Source: Nitrospira sp.
GTDB taxonomy: Bacteria; Nitrospirota; Nitrospiria; Nitrospirales; Nitrospiraceae
Assembly: GCA_005239475.1 (NCBI GenBank)
Contig: SPAX01000021.1
Location: forward strand, 8,019-60,131
Reading direction: 5' to 3'
Length of the DNA: 52,113 bases
Numbering within the stretch: position 1 is the first letter of the stretch; each line of letters opens with the position of its first letter. Under the pieces are notes generated by a model. It worked only from the letters and a program-made list of their open reading frames with translations, was not told the DNA's origin and searched no databases. Below are positions 24,861 to 32,868 of this stretch, piece after piece. The translations under genes were made by a program, and so were the position numbers.

Positions 24861-25062
24861 GATTGGAAGCCCACTGGACGAGAAGGAGATCGGCGGGGCA
24901 TGAAGAAAGAGGTGCCTCGTTCATTCTCCTCGGATAAGGGGCCAGGAACTGTGTCATCGCATATGCGATGAGGCGCCGAGTGGTTTGATCAGAAAGGCTG
25001 AGAGCCTTCATGATGGGAGCTAGGCACCAACTCCGTGAGAGGAACGGAATGAACGCCAACCT

Positions 25063-26280
25063 CTATCCGATCGCAGACGCCATTTTGAAGATCGGGAGGT
25101 ACATCGCAATCACGATAAACCCAATCACAATCCCCAGGAACACCATCATCATTGGCTCAAGCAGTGCCGTCAACGAGGCAACTGCCTGATCAACTTCATC
25201 TTCGTAAAAGTCTGCAATTTTTCCCAACATAGCGTCCAGCGCGCCAGTTGACTCACCGACGGCGATCATATGCGTCACCATCTTCGGGAAGACCCCGCTT
25301 GCTGCCAAGGGATCGGCGATGGTCTTTCCGCCACTGATACTGACGCGCGCGTTGATCAACGTTTCTTCAACAACCTTATTGCCCGAGGTCTTTGCACAGA
25401 TGGTCAAGCCGTCGAGTAATGGAACCCCGCTGGAGAGCAAAGTCCCAAGCGTACGGGTGAACTTGGCAACCGAGGATTTTCTGATTAAGTCTCCAACCAC
25501 CGGTAACTTGAGAAGCAACTTATCAATGACCTTCCGCCCTTGAACGGTCCCATAGTATTTTTTAATACCAACGATGGTCCCCACCATACTCCCAAATATG
25601 AGATACCAGTATGCGATAAAAAAGTTACTGGCATCGATGACAACTTGCGTAGGGCCGGGCAACCCCACTTTCCCGCCTGACAGTTCAAGAAACATCTTTG
25701 CAAAGATTGGTATGACAAAAAGCATGAGCACGGCGATAACAATAACGGCAACTCCCCCGATCGCGGCAGGATAGATCATGGCAGACTTGATCTGCCCTTT
25801 GAGTTTCGCCGCCTTCTCGATGTATATGGCGAGACGCGTCAAGATCGTATCGAGCAGCCCACCCACCTCACCCGCATGCACCAAATTGACGTAGAGATCG
25901 TCGAAGACTTTCGGGTGGCGCCGCAAAGCATCCGAAAAAGTCGAACCGGCTTCCACCTGGGTCTTCACCTCCCCGACTGTCTCTCGCAGCACTTTATTCT
26001 CGGACTGGGTCGAGAGAATTTCGAGACACTGCACCAAGGGCAGACCCGCATTGATCATCGTGCCAAATTGTCGCGTAAATACAACCAAGTCTTTATCGGT
26101 TAGACCAGACCCCAAACTCAGATTGAATCCGCCCTTGCCCTTCTTCTTTTCTTCAAGGCTCGTGACGACGACGCTTTGCTTGCGGAGTTGGTCCACCGCC
26201 TCATCTCGGGTTTTTGCGCTCAACTCGCCCTTCTTGACGGCACCAGATCTGGTTCGCCCAACATACGCAAAGGTAGCCAT
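25063..26280 (-). CDS. pilC: Type IV pilus inner-membrane platform protein PilC (type II secretion F family)
   Basis: 405 residues starting MATFAYVGRTRSGAVKKGELSA. Two repeated T2SSF domains (about 65-190 and 270-395), each followed by hydrophobic segments (AVIVIAVLMLFVIPIFAKM and MMMVFLGIVIGFIVIAMYLPIFKM). It forms the platform on which the pilus motors work. The track starts at a GTG three codons earlier. Pilus ATPase genes are not in the window, so the operon is either split or lies elsewhere. Confidence 0.93.
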   Translation of the reverse strand: MATFAYVGRTRSGAVKKGELSAKTRDEAVDQLRKQSVVVTSLEEKKKGKGGFNLSLGSGLTDKDLVVFTRQFGTMINAGLPLVQCLEILSTQSENKVLRETVGEVKTQVEAGSTFSDALRRHPKVFDDLYVNLVHAGEVGGLLDTILTRLAIYIEKAAKLKGQIKSAMIYPAAIGGVAVIVIAVLMLFVIPIFAKMFLELSGGKVGLPGPTQVVIDASNFFIAYWYLIFGSMVGTIVGIKKYYGTVQGRKVIDKLLLKLPVVGDLIRKSSVAKFTRTLGTLLSSGVPLLDGLTICAKTSGNKVVEETLINARVSISGGKTIADPLAASGVFPKMVTHMIAVGESTGALDAMLGKIADFYEDEVDQAVASLTALLEPMMMVFLGIVIGFIVIAMYLPIFKMASAIG

Positions 26281-26438
26281 ACGCAACACTCACCCTTCGA
26301 TGTGGCCATCGCCCTGGCCGGTTATAAACTGCGAGGAATACCTACCAGGCGAGTCTACTGGCCACCCCAAGACCTGTCAAACAAATGCACAATCTCCGCG
26401 CAGGCGGTGCGGCACGCAGGCTCAAGCGATACAAAGCC

Positions 26439-26975
26439 TTAGCTGCTGATCGCACTCGTGTGCCGATAGCCTCGGTAGAGATAATGCAACCCGGACAACA
26501 GCGTGAAGGAGATCATGATGAGCAAGAGAGGCAACATGACGGAAAGATCGATGTGACGGGAACTCAGGAATATCACTAGTACGACATAAGACAGCTGGAG
26601 AAACGTGGTGCCTTTGCCCAGGAAGGTGGGGGTAATATCCACGCGAGAATCTGTGAAGTGTGCCACCGCCGTTCCCAGCAACAGTATCAAGTCTCGGCTG
26701 ACCACGAGGATGGTGACCCACGACGGAATCAAATGAATCATCGAGAGCGTGATAAACCCGGAGGTGAGGAGCAGCTTATCAGCCAACGGGTCCAGCACGG
26801 CTCCGAGCCGAGTATACTGATTCTTCACACGCGCGATCGCCCCATCAAGCGCATCAGTGACTCCGGCCACGATAAGCACGATGAGCGCTAGATTAAATCT
26901 GCCGTAGATAAGTAACCCGATGTAGCAGGGAATCAGGAGAATACGGAGGATGGTCAAGCTGTTGGGGATATTCAT
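26439..26975 (-). CDS. pgsA: CDP-diacylglycerol-glycerol-3-phosphate 3-phosphatidyltransferase
   Basis: Makes phosphatidylglycerol phosphate, the precursor of anionic phospholipids. The 178-residue membrane protein from ATG 26975 begins MNIPNSLTILRILLIPCYI and has the CDP-alcohol phosphotransferase motif DALDGAIARVKNQYTRLGAVLDPLADK, with all acidic residues in place, and several transmembrane stretches. The track adds nine residues from an upstream alternative start. It is divergent from the small gene at 27118. Confidence 0.93.
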   Translation of the reverse strand: MNIPNSLTILRILLIPCYIGLLIYGRFNLALIVLIVAGVTDALDGAIARVKNQYTRLGAVLDPLADKLLLTSGFITLSMIHLIPSWVTILVVSRDLILLLGTAVAHFTDSRVDITPTFLGKGTTFLQLSYVVLVIFLSSRHIDLSVMLPLLLIMISFTLLSGLHYLYRGYRHTSAISS

Positions 26976-27046
26976 ATCTTCCGGAACACTGCGGCTTACC
27001 ACAGCGGCGGGAAATGATAAGAGGGCGTTACGCGGTTGTCAACGGC

Positions 27047-27075
27047 TTGCAGTCGGCACGGCCCCGCCCTATAAT
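27047..27075 (+). promoter_or_regulatory. Candidate promoter of the 105-residue protein
   Basis: A perfect TATAAT at 27070-27075 with a weak -35 (TTGCAG, 27047-27052) at 17-base spacing. The predicted start near 27082 leaves a leader of about 36 bases before the GGAGGT site and ATG 27118. Confidence 0.45.
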
Positions 27076-27117
27076 TCAAGCTTTGGGCCATTCGATTTGA
27101 GTGGCATGGAGGTCGTC

Positions 27118-27435
27118 ATGAGTTCGCTTCCGCTGCTCTTCAAAAAAGAAGGACTGATTGAAAAGCACCAGGTTGAAGGAGTCGACCCGAGTGATCGGTA
27201 TTTCAATCGCACAGTCCTCGTCAATCGAACCGCCTCAGGCTACGCCGCCAAGGTCATGTATGAGGCCCTGATTGTCGAAGGGCACTCGCATCCGACCATA
27301 GGCGATGCGGTACAAGAACTCATCGAATCGATGCAGGGATTCGGCTTCAGCAGATTGAGGACCCGCGCCAATTTCAAAGGCGCGAAGTATCTCGCCGAAA
27401 AAGAAACCTGGATCGATTACCAGGACCCAGCGTAG
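27118..27435 (+). CDS. Small protein of unknown function
   Basis: 105 residues from the ATG at 27118, which has GGAGGT four bases upstream; the track extension to 26950 crosses the divergent pgsA start and the TATAAT box. The protein is soluble, with a likely beta-beta-alpha pattern (RYFNRTVLVNRTASGYAAKVMYEALIVEG, then a helix IGDAVQELIESMQGFGF). I do not recognise the family. It converges on the beta-lactamase-fold gene, with stops only nine bases apart. Confidence 0.7.
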   Translation: MSSLPLLFKKEGLIEKHQVEGVDPSDRYFNRTVLVNRTASGYAAKVMYEALIVEGHSHPTIGDAVQELIESMQGFGFSRLRTRANFKGAKYLAEKETWIDYQDPA

Positions 27436-27444
27436 CCCCGAATT

Positions 27445-28581
27445 TCACGCAGACACAAACTCTTGATATACCAGGTCGTGAATATACGGGCGGAAGACCT
27501 TAATCTTCTCGTTCCTCCGGCTCGGATGTACCCGGTTGGATAATAGCACCACCTCCAATTCGGACAGCGGATCAATCCACAGCGACGTCCCAGTGTAGCC
27601 GAGATGCCCGAACGACCGCTCGGAGAAACGGGACCCCGATGAGGACGGCGCCGACGGAGTGTCCCATCCCAGCGCCCAACTTGATCGAGTAGCAGATTCT
27701 TGGCGGGTCGTAAACTGCCTGACAAGTTCCCCGTCCAGAATCGACTCTCTTGCATGATAGCCGCGGAGCCAGGCTCCGGAGACAGCCAGCACCGATTCGG
27801 CAGTCCCGAATAACCCTGCATGGCCCGCGACGCCACCCATCGCTGCAGCATTCTCGTCGTGCACCTCCCCACATAAAAATCGATTGCGCCACTCGTCCAG
27901 TTCGGTCGGGGCTATGTATGATGCATCAACGGTTGGGCGTACAACACCAAGTTGCGCTCGCCCTGCCGTAGGGCAAAACATCAGTGGGTCGGCCAGTAGC
28001 GGTCGGATGATGGCTTCTTCGCACCAGAGATCCAGCGCCATTCCACTGAGACGCTCCACCAGAAATCCTAGCAACATGAATCCAAGGTCGCTGTAGACGC
28101 TGCGCTCCCCCCGTGCATAGATCAACGGTTCGTCGCGAATCATCTTCAAGGCATGTTGCTTGACGGGCTGATTCCCGCCAGAGAGCCCTGGGAGAATGCC
28201 TTGTGCGGCAAGCCGCTCGTAGAACGGTCGCCATCCGGGCAGGCCTGAGCGATGGGTCAAGAGATCTCGCACCGTGGCCTGCCCAATCGGCGTCCCTTCA
28301 AGTTCGGCTAATACCTGTTGCACGGGATCCTCAAGAGCAACCTTTGCGCGCTGAATCAGGAGCAATACGGATGTGACCGTTGCCAGCGGTTTCGTGAGAG
28401 AGGCGAGGTCGTAGATGGTCGAGGGTTGTACGGGAAGACCTGGGGGCTCTGACGACAGTCGTCCAGCCACAGCTACACATTGCAGCTCGCCGCGCAGGCG
28501 CACCGCCAACTGGGCACCGGGAAACACACCGTCGTCAACCGCCGATTGCAGTGCTGCCTGAATGACGTAATGGGTAGCCAT
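27445..28581 (-). CDS. Serine hydrolase of the class C beta-lactamase / penicillin-binding family
   Basis: 378 residues from ATG 28581 (MATHYVIQAAL). The SxxK motif is SLTK in IYDLASLTKPLATV, the second motif is YSD in RSVYSDLGFMLLG, and the third is HLG in FGHLGYTGTSLWIDP, the usual triad of class C esterase/peptidase-like enzymes. No signal peptide is visible, so it is probably cytoplasmic, and true beta-lactamase activity is unlikely. It lies just downstream of divIVA at the end of the division cluster; a role in peptidoglycan fragment recycling is a guess. ATG 28599 and a TTG at 28641 are alternative starts. Confidence 0.8.
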   Translation of the reverse strand: MATHYVIQAALQSAVDDGVFPGAQLAVRLRGELQCVAVAGRLSSEPPGLPVQPSTIYDLASLTKPLATVTSVLLLIQRAKVALEDPVQQVLAELEGTPIGQATVRDLLTHRSGLPGWRPFYERLAAQGILPGLSGGNQPVKQHALKMIRDEPLIYARGERSVYSDLGFMLLGFLVERLSGMALDLWCEEAIIRPLLADPLMFCPTAGRAQLGVVRPTVDASYIAPTELDEWRNRFLCGEVHDENAAAMGGVAGHAGLFGTAESVLAVSGAWLRGYHARESILDGELVRQFTTRQESATRSSWALGWDTPSAPSSSGSRFSERSFGHLGYTGTSLWIDPLSELEVVLLSNRVHPSRRNEKIKVFRPYIHDLVYQEFVSA

Positions 28582-28686
28582 AGGCGAGACACCTGTCATT
28601 GGTGGGGGAATACGCTGCCGTGGGTGAGCTGCCTGAAGCAATTTCAGGAACGCATGAGTGGACGAGAAACAGCCACTTCAGACGAG

Positions 28687-29217
28687 TTATAACGCCGGGC
28701 TCGATTCTCCTTCGAGCTTCTCCTCCGATGCGGTCGCGGCATCATGGAATGCTTCCTGTTCTTCCACTTCCAACATACGCTCGAACATCCGCAACGACGC
28801 GCGCAACCGTTCAACCATGAGCAGTCGCTGTTTCTGAAGCGACGAGAGGTCGCGCTGCGTATCGGTCAGCTCGACTCTGGCCTGACGGATCAACTCGCCG
28901 GCCTTCAGTTCAGCCTCCTTGATGACGAGATCTGCCTCCCGTTGAGCATTCCGCTTCACATCCTCTGCCAGCGATTGCGCAGACAGGAGGGTGCTCGACA
29001 ATGTCGCTTCCGTCCGCTTCAGTTCAGCGAGCTGCTGCTCCAGAAATGTGATCTTTTCTCGCTGAACCGAATTGTCTCGACTCAACAATTCGACCGTCTG
29101 TGCCAATTCTTCAAGGAAGCGATTGACCTCTTCCTTGTCGTACCCGCGAAAGCCGACCTTGAACACCATTTGTTGGATATCGAGCGGAGTAATTCTCATG
29201 GCATCCCCCATGGTCAT
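28687..29217 (-). CDS. divIVA: DivIVA-domain protein
   Basis: 176 residues. The DivIVA/GpsB N-terminal membrane-binding motif MRITPLDIQQMVFKVGFRGYDKEEVNRFLEEL is followed by a long coiled coil (about 45-150) and an acidic tail. In Gram-positives such proteins mark curved membrane and septa; the role in diderms is less clear, but the place after yggT and proC in the division cluster is classic. The start could be ATG 29217, 29211 or 29199; the last gives the canonical MRITPLDI N-terminus. Confidence 0.9.
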   Translation of the reverse strand: MTMGDAMRITPLDIQQMVFKVGFRGYDKEEVNRFLEELAQTVELLSRDNSVQREKITFLEQQLAELKRTEATLSSTLLSAQSLAEDVKRNAQREADLVIKEAELKAGELIRQARVELTDTQRDLSSLQKQRLLMVERLRASLRMFERMLEVEEQEAFHDAATASEEKLEGESSPAL

Positions 29218-29218
29218 A

Positions 29219-29515
29219 TCAGTTCATCCTCATGGCTAATTCCTTGAGTGATTGCACAACCGCGATCTGCAAAAAAGTAATGATCAGAATCACGATGATT
29301 GGCGACAGATCGATCCCCATTCGCAATCCGACCCATCGACGAATCGGCGATAAAACAGGTTCGGTCGCACGACCGAGAAATTGCACGATTGGATTCCACG
29401 GATCTGGATTGACCCACGAGATCAGGGCACGCGCAATGATCACCCACATATAGAGCCACAGCACATAGTCAAGGATGGTCGCCGCCGCCGAAAGAGCATT
29501 GCCTGCGACAAACAT
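29219..29515 (-). CDS. yggT: YggT-family integral membrane protein
   Basis: 98 residues with two hydrophobic regions (ILDYVLWLYMWVIIARALISW and IVILIITFLQIAVV) around the conserved WVNPDPWNPIVQFLGRATEPVLSPIRRW loop. The family is implicated in osmotic tolerance and, by gene context, in cell division. The ATG overlaps the proC stop by one base (TGATG). Confidence 0.93.
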   Translation of the reverse strand: MFVAGNALSAAATILDYVLWLYMWVIIARALISWVNPDPWNPIVQFLGRATEPVLSPIRRWVGLRMGIDLSPIIVILIITFLQIAVVQSLKELAMRMN

Positions 29516-30333
29516 CAGCCTCCCAACTCCTTCGATCGTATCGTAGCCGCTTCGACAGCCGCCATCAACGTAGCACGGAATCCCCCCTGTTCGAGCTGAT
29601 GAAGCCCGGCGATGGTCGTGCCACCGGGAGACGCCACTCGATCTTTCAATTGAGCGGGGTGCACCCCTGATTCGAGCACCAACCGAGCCGCGCCGAACAC
29701 CGTCTGAGCGGCAAGGAGTTCGGCGGTCTGCCTCGGCAAGCCCATCATCACCCCTCCATCCGCCAACGCTTCAATGGCCTGAAATACATAGGCCGGCCCA
29801 CTACCACTCAGTCCGGTCACCGCATCCATCAATCGTTCCTCAACCAGCACCACTCGGCCGACCACTTCGAATACCGCTCGAGCTAGACGACTGTCATCTT
29901 CAGAGACCGCGCTGCCCAGGGCAAGGGCGGTCATACCCTCTCGGACCAATGCCGGAGTATTCGGCATCGCACGTACGACCCGCGTCGCTCCGGAAATCTG
30001 TTCTGCGATAGTCCGAATCGTAACCCCTGCCACAATAGATATCACAAGGGCATGGGCCAGGGTCGGGCCAAGCTCACTGAGCACAGCAGGAAGCGTCTGA
30101 GGCTTCACCGCCAAAATAACCACATCCGCCCACGAGACCGCCTCACGGTTCGCGGAACCAACCCGAATACCAAATTGACTCTTCAAGCGATCGCGGCGCT
30201 CAACGACGGGATCCGTTGCCCATATCGACTCCGCAGGACACACCTGTCCAGAGAGGAGACCTCCGATCATGGCCTCAGCCATCTGGCCCCCACCGATGAA
30301 CGTGATCTTGCTCGTGATCACTGGGCTAGGCAC
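29515..30333 (-). CDS. proC: Pyrroline-5-carboxylate reductase
   Basis: Last step of proline synthesis, NAD(P)H-dependent. 272 residues from the GTG at 30333: nucleotide-binding ITFIGGGQMAEAMIGGLL, AVKPQ, RAMPNTPALVREGMTAL and the C-terminal signature DRVASPGGTTIAGLHQLE. The track extends to 30480 through the yggS remnant; GTG 30333 has GGAG six bases upstream and gives the family length. It overlaps the yggS remnant by eight bases, as proC overlaps yggS in many bacteria. Confidence 0.94.
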   Translation of the reverse strand: MPSPVITSKITFIGGGQMAEAMIGGLLSGQVCPAESIWATDPVVERRDRLKSQFGIRVGSANREAVSWADVVILAVKPQTLPAVLSELGPTLAHALVISIVAGVTIRTIAEQISGATRVVRAMPNTPALVREGMTALALGSAVSEDDSRLARAVFEVVGRVVLVEERLMDAVTGLSGSGPAYVFQAIEALADGGVMMGLPRQTAELLAAQTVFGAARLVLESGVHPAQLKDRVASPGGTTIAGLHQLEQGGFRATLMAAVEAATIRSKELGG

Positions 30334-30652
30334 ACCGCGCTCCAAAAATAGCCGTGCCGACTCGCACCATCGTAGCCCCCTCTTCGACTGCAACGTGAGA
30401 ACCGTTTGGCATATCCATCGAGAGTGCCTCCAAAGAGACGGCACTGATCGGTTGGCGTGCGTGGCGCAGCGCCAACTCACGCAGACGACGGGAGTAGAGA
30501 CGAGCCTGTTCCGGATAGCTGGTAGGAGATGGAATGGCCATGAGCCCTTTCACTGCTGCATGGGGCAAGGCCCTTAACCCCGGCATCGCTCCATCAAGCT
30601 CATACGGAAGTAACATGGCCTTCGTCGCCTCCCCTTCAAGATTCACTTCTAA
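30326..30652 (-). pseudogene. yggS: C-terminal half of YggS/PLPBP; N-terminal half missing
   Basis: About 107 codons match the second half of the YggS pyridoxal-phosphate homeostasis protein: EVNLEGEATKA, LRALPHAAVKGLMAIPSP, a degraded LSMDMPNGSHVAV (normally LSMGMSSD) and the well-preserved VEEGATMVRVGTAIFGAR. The first 110-120 residues, including the PLP-binding lysine, are absent. Upstream sequence changes directly into a family A' repeat (30652-30759). The place between pgeF and proC is the standard yggS locus. The replaced SSD motif suggests decay. A start at GTG 30646 is formally possible, but a 106-residue remnant could not bind PLP normally. Confidence 0.8.
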
Positions 30653-30759
30653 CAGGATGCTGAATAAGTCCGCCAGCAGAGTTCTCGCAACGTTCAGACC
30701 GTCAACGGGGACCCAGCCGCCTCATCACTCGGCGGCGCGCACGGACTCAGCCATAGCTG
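30652..30759. repeat. Family A' element at the yggS break point
   Basis: On the minus strand it reads CAGCTATGGCTGAGTCCGTGCGCGCCGCCGAG ... GGCGGACTTATTCAGCATCCTG. It shares several blocks of 10-15 bases with 16994-17099, and its ends are imperfect inverted repeats of each other. One end coincides with the point where the yggS reading frame stops resembling the family. Confidence 0.65.
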
Positions 30760-30787
30760 AAGCGCCGTCTCTCGAAAGTTCGAAGGT

Positions 30788-30817
30788 ATTGTACCCAAAC
30801 CGCCGGGCAAATGTCAG
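30788..30817 (-). promoter_or_regulatory. Candidate promoter after pgeF
   Basis: Read on the minus strand: CTGACA (30817-30812), an 18-base spacer, then TACAAT (30793-30788); five of six matches in each box. It would transcribe through the repeat into the yggS remnant, proC, yggT and divIVA. Confidence 0.4.
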
Positions 30818-30838
30818 CGCGCACACCCAGACCAGCTC

Positions 30839-31573
30839 CTATCGGTTAGAGAGCAGGGCAATTCCGCTTACCATCGTCCCATTCACCCGACCTTCCCGTC
30901 TATAGGAATAAAAGAGCTGATCCTGGCAGATCGTGCAGAGATTCACCGACGAAACAGAGGGTGCGGACACACCCTCTCCTTCCACTTGCCGACGGATCAG
31001 GGCCTTGAGATCCAGTCGAGCCTTGTGCCCTCGATACTCCCGCACAACCAACTCCCAATCAGGCAATCCCATTCGGAGCTGGTCGAGCACTGGATCGTCC
31101 ACTTCATAGCAGCAGGGACCGGCCGAGGGTCCAATACTGACTCGCAGATCCGACCGCATCGATCCGAATCTGGTCGCCATCAGCGTAATCGTCTTCGGAA
31201 CAATCCCTGCGGCTGCGCCCCGCCAACCGGCATGAATCGCCGCCACAACACGCCGATGTGGGTCATGCACGAGCACAGGGACACAATCCGCCGTGCGCAC
31301 GGCCACCGTCACGCCGGGTTGATCGGTCACCAGCGCGTCCCACCCACCAGGGAACTGATCCGACTCAGTGAGTGGACGATCCACCACCAAGGCATCGGTC
31401 CCATGCACTTGCTTGACGGACAGCAGCCAACCACGCCCCTGCGCCCCAGACTGACGAGCGGGCACTCCTACATCGAGTGCCAGCGAGTCCGCATGACTGC
31501 GCGTGCCGAAAAAATGTCGGACGCCGTCGCGCGCGGACGCGAAGGCAGGAACCGTGATGACCGCTGCGCTCAT
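30839..31573 (-). CDS. pgeF: Peptidoglycan-editing/purine nucleoside phosphorylase family protein (YfiH, DUF152)
   Basis: 244 residues from ATG 31573. It has the family histidine-cysteine metal site residues in VKQVHGTDALV, TADCVPVLVHD and AAIHAGWRGAAAGI, then GPSAGPCCYEVDD and the C-terminal NLCTICQDQLFYSYRREG. Members have been described as removing wrongly added amino acids in cell wall precursor synthesis and as multi-substrate nucleoside enzymes (laccase-like activity was also reported). It follows ftsZ, a common position. The track ATG at 31579 is two codons upstream; GGAG spacing favours 31573. Confidence 0.93.
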   Translation of the reverse strand: MSAAVITVPAFASARDGVRHFFGTRSHADSLALDVGVPARQSGAQGRGWLLSVKQVHGTDALVVDRPLTESDQFPGGWDALVTDQPGVTVAVRTADCVPVLVHDPHRRVVAAIHAGWRGAAAGIVPKTITLMATRFGSMRSDLRVSIGPSAGPCCYEVDDPVLDQLRMGLPDWELVVREYRGHKARLDLKALIRRQVEGEGVSAPSVSSVNLCTICQDQLFYSYRREGRVNGTMVSGIALLSNR

Positions 31574-31617
31574 GGCCATACTCCGCTCAGACTACTCAAC
31601 CCTACAGACCTGTCGGC

Positions 31618-32814
31618 TCAGTCGACCTGCTTGCGCAGGAACGTGGGCACATCCCACTCATCATCAGTGACCGCCGTAGTTCGCTCCATCGATTCTCTTC
31701 CATCTCCCATCCGCCGCAAGAAGGTCGGACGGTCGAGATCTTTGAAGGGCCGCTCCGCATACGATCGTTCTCCCGTCGTCTGGCCTGTGCCGGTCATCGT
31801 CTGTTGCCCGGTGCGGGAAGTCCGAGCCGCAGCCACGGGAATGGGAGCAGACTGCTCCTCCCGTTCAAATCCGGTGGCAATCACCGTCACGACCAGGTCG
31901 TCGCCCATATCGGGGTTGATCACCTGTCCGACAATGATATTGGCTTCAGGATCGGCTGTCTGTTGGACAATCGTGGCCGCTTCCTCAATTTCGTGCAGCG
32001 ACATGTTGGGTCCGCCGGTGATATTCAGCAACACACCACGCGCGCCCTCCACGCTGCCTTCCTCCAATAATGGACTGCAAATCGCCTTTTGCGCCGCTTC
32101 GATCGCCCGATTCGTTCCGCGCGCCACCCCCATGCCCATCACGGCGCGACCCGTATGCGACATCACAGTGCGGACATCGGCGAAGTCCACGTTTACATGG
32201 CCGGTGGTCGTGATCACATCCGCAATCCCTTGAATAGCCTGTCGGAGGACATCATCGGCCACCTTGAAGGCTTCGAGTAGCGGCGTTGCTTTGTCGACGA
32301 TGCCGAGCAATCGCTGATTCGGGATCACGAGCAAGGTATCCACATGGCGACGGAGATCGCGAATCCCTTCATCCGCATAAACCATCCGGCGATGACCTTC
32401 GTATGAAAAAGGCTTTGTCACGACCCCGACCGTCAAGATCCCGAGTTCGCGCGCAATGCTCGCCACGATCGGTGCGGCACCCGTCCCGGTTCCACCGCCC
32501 ATACCCGCAGTCACGAACACCATGTCGGCTCCCTCAAGACACTCCCGAATCTGATCTTTGCTTTCTAACGCCGAGTCTTTTCCAACTTCCGGCTTCGCCC
32601 CGGCGCCGAGTCCCCTGGTCCGCTCAGGACCCAGTTGAACCTTATACGACGCCTGCGATCGATCCAACGCCTGGAGATCGGTATTCGCCGCGATGAAATC
32701 GACCCGCGCCAATCCGGACGTGATCATGGTGTTAAGGGCGTTGCACCCGGCGCCACCGACACCGATCACTTTGATCCGAACGGGGGACACGACATCCTCT
32801 TCAAATGAAAACAT
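31618..32814 (-). CDS. ftsZ: Cell division protein FtsZ
   Basis: Tubulin-like GTPase that forms the division ring. 398 residues from ATG 32814, preceded by GGGAGGTG. It has [13 protein letters not shown], the tubulin signature [13 protein letters not shown] and the T7-loop region [12 protein letters not shown] linker of about 80 residues ends with two copies of the conserved C-terminal peptide: DRPTFLRR (31711-31734) and, at the true end, [11 protein letters not shown] (from 31653). That peptide normally occurs once and binds FtsA, ZipA and other partners. The gene follows ftsA by about 54 bases. Confidence 0.97.
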   Translation of the reverse strand: MFSFEEDVVSPVRIKVIGVGGAGCNALNTMITSGLARVDFIAANTDLQALDRSQASYKVQLGPERTRGLGAGAKPEVGKDSALESKDQIRECLEGADMVFVTAGMGGGTGTGAAPIVASIARELGILTVGVVTKPFSYEGHRRMVYADEGIRDLRRHVDTLLVIPNQRLLGIVDKATPLLEAFKVADDVLRQAIQGIADVITTTGHVNVDFADVRTVMSHTGRAVMGMGVARGTNRAIEAAQKAICSPLLEEGSVEGARGVLLNITGGPNMSLHEIEEAATIVQQTADPEANIIVGQVINPDMGDDLVVTVIATGFEREEQSAPIPVAAARTSRTGQQTMTGTGQTTGERSYAERPFKDLDRPTFLRRMGDGRESMERTTAVTDDEWDVPTFLRKQVD

Positions 32815-32868
32815 CAAGACACCTCCCTTGATAGAATCCGCGTAACGGCCATCCGCCTCGCGGAATGG

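Noticed and set aside
24853-25059. 68-residue ORF between pilC and pilS
   Set aside because: TTG start without ribosome binding site, overlaps the pilS start, no recognisable motif; probably chance.
26950-27435. 161-residue version of the small protein at 27118
   Set aside because: The extension crosses the pgsA start and a TATAAT box; ATG 27118 has its own GGAGGT.
30986-32233. 415-residue plus-strand ORF
   Set aside because: Antisense shadow of pgeF and ftsZ; low-complexity His/Arg/Ser composition and no family motif.
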